From: Pseudomonadota bacterium
Lineage (GTDB): Bacteria; Pseudomonadota; Gammaproteobacteria; Pseudomonadales; UBA5518
Length of the DNA: 6,290 nucleotides
NCBI GenBank assembly: GCA_963204845.1
Contig: CAUJIL010000163.1
Location: 1 to 6,290, forward strand
Direction of reading: 5' to 3'
Shown in pieces: positions 5,511 to 6,290 of this stretch (position 1 is its first letter; each line of letters starts with the position of its first letter). A program made the position numbers and the translations under genes. The notes beneath the pieces are model-generated. The model was given only the letters and a program-made list of their open reading frames with translations, was not told the DNA's origin and made no database searches.

Positions 5511-6290
5511 GCTTGCCCTGCTCCGCGTCGTGCCCAGTCGATCACCGTGCCGACCAGCCGGCCCACGCTGCCGGCGCCCTGCAGCAACAGGAAGTCGTCC
5601 GGCCGCAGCACGGTTTCCAGCATTTCCAGCACGTCTTCGGTGCGCTCGACGAAGATCGGGTCGATGCGCCCGCGCTGGCGGATGCTGCCGCTCAGGCTGC
5701 GCCCGTCGGCGCCCGGCAGCGGATCCTCGCCGGCCGGATAGACCTCGAGCAGCAACAGCACGTCGACCTGCGACAGCACGCGCACGAAGTCCTCGTAGAG
5801 TTCACGCGTGCGCGAGTAGCGGTGCGGCTGGTAGACCATCACCAGGCGCCGCCCGGGCCAGCCTGCGCGCACCGCGGCCAGGTTCGCCGCGACCTCGGTC
5901 GGGTGATGGCCGTAATCGTCGACCAGCAGGAAACTGCCGCCCGCGCACGGCAGTTCGCCGTGCGACTCGAAGCGCCGCCCCACGCCCTGGAAATTCGCCA
6001 ATCCGCGCACGATCGCCTCGTCGGCGATGCCTTCGTCGGTGGCCACGGCGATCGCGGCGCACGCGTTAAGCGCGTAATGGCGCCCCGGCAGTGCCAGCCG
6101 CAGATCGAGCGCCGCACGGCCGCCGGGACGCTGCACGCGGAACTCCGACACGCCGCCCTGCTGGCGGTAGTCCTCGAGCCGGAAGTCGGCCGCGGCCGAT
6201 TCGCCGTAGGTCACGACCTGGCGCGTCACGTCGGGAATGATCGAGGCGGCCGCCGGGTCGTCGATGCACACCACGCACATGCCGTAGAAC
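5507..6290 (-). CDS. murC: UDP-N-acetylmuramate--L-alanine ligase MurC, C-terminal part (partial)
   Basis: MurC adds L-Ala to UDP-MurNAc, the first amino-acid step of the peptidoglycan precursor, in the cytosol. About 260 of roughly 480-490 residues are visible; the frame is open through 6290 (F-Y-G precedes MCVVCIDDP), so the start lies outside the window. Counting from the Met at 6280, the end of the central ATPase domain carries PGRHYALNACAA (65-76). The C-terminal substrate domain follows with GVGRRFE (99-105), VDDYGHHPTEV (120-130), YQPHRYSRTREL (150-161), LEVYPAGEDPLPGAD (178-192) and the closing GAGSVG (235-240). The N-terminal UDP-binding domain and ATP P-loop are not visible. One oddity is Tyr at residue 69, where the family motif H-N-x-x-N normally has Asn. 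It is the first visible gene of the unit and overlaps ddlB by ATGA. Identity is firm; whether the substitution matters is unknown. Confidence 0.97.
   Translation of the reverse strand, partial: FYGMCVVCIDDPAAASIIPDVTRQVVTYGESAAADFRLEDYRQQGGVSEFRVQRPGGRAALDLRLALPGRHYALNACAAIAVATDEGIADEAIVRGLANFQGVGRRFESHGELPCAGGSFLLVDDYGHHPTEVAANLAAVRAGWPGRRLVMVYQPHRYSRTRELYEDFVRVLSQVDVLLLLEVYPAGEDPLPGADGRSLSGSIRQRGRIDPIFVERTEDVLEMLETVLRPDDFLLLQGAGSVGRLVGTVIDWARRGAGQA

Noticed and set aside
4566..5741. A 391-codon plus-strand open frame antisense to ddlB and the end of murC
   Set aside because: Codon-aligned antisense shadow of ddlB; no domain and no ribosome-binding site of note.

Overview
The window holds a division and cell wall (dcw) cluster from a GC-rich, Gram-negative, probably gammaproteobacterial chromosome. 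Every gene reads on the minus strand, so transcription runs from high to low coordinates. The order is murC (3' part only, entering at the right edge), ddlB, ftsQ, ftsA, ftsZ, lpxC, and the first 46 or so codons of a membrane-anchored protein leaving at the left edge. That last gene is probably the M23-type peptidase often found after lpxC. The lineage call rests on lpxC following ftsZ, on the FtsZ start MFELVDNVAQNAV and tail YLDIPAFLRRQAD, and on an FtsA that reads very much like Pseudomonas FtsA. These comparisons are from memory, without a search. I cannot name a genus.

Right part (about 6290-2479): murC, ddlB, ftsQ and ftsA form one tight unit. murC/ddlB and ddlB/ftsQ each share a 4-base ATGA stop/start overlap, and ftsQ/ftsA abut as TGAATG, so translational coupling is likely. 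No murB lies between murC and ddlB. A 39-base gap precedes ftsZ, which has its own ribosome-binding site.

Left part (2439-1): ftsZ is followed by a 99-base spacer with two back-to-back GC hairpins and then lpxC. A 142-base spacer with a comparatively AT-rich patch comes next; it holds a dyad and a candidate sigma70 promoter for the last gene.

Together the genes cover UDP-MurNAc-L-Ala synthesis (MurC), D-Ala-D-Ala synthesis (Ddl), the divisome (FtsQ, FtsA, FtsZ) and the committed step of lipid A synthesis (LpxC). This links septum assembly to peptidoglycan and outer-membrane supply.

I see no undescribed system, mobile element, CRISPR array or RNA gene. The most notable oddity is an Asn-to-Tyr change in the usually invariant H-N-x-x-N motif of MurC. 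Long plus-strand open frames, including one of 768 codons, are explained as antisense shadows of GC-rich genes.
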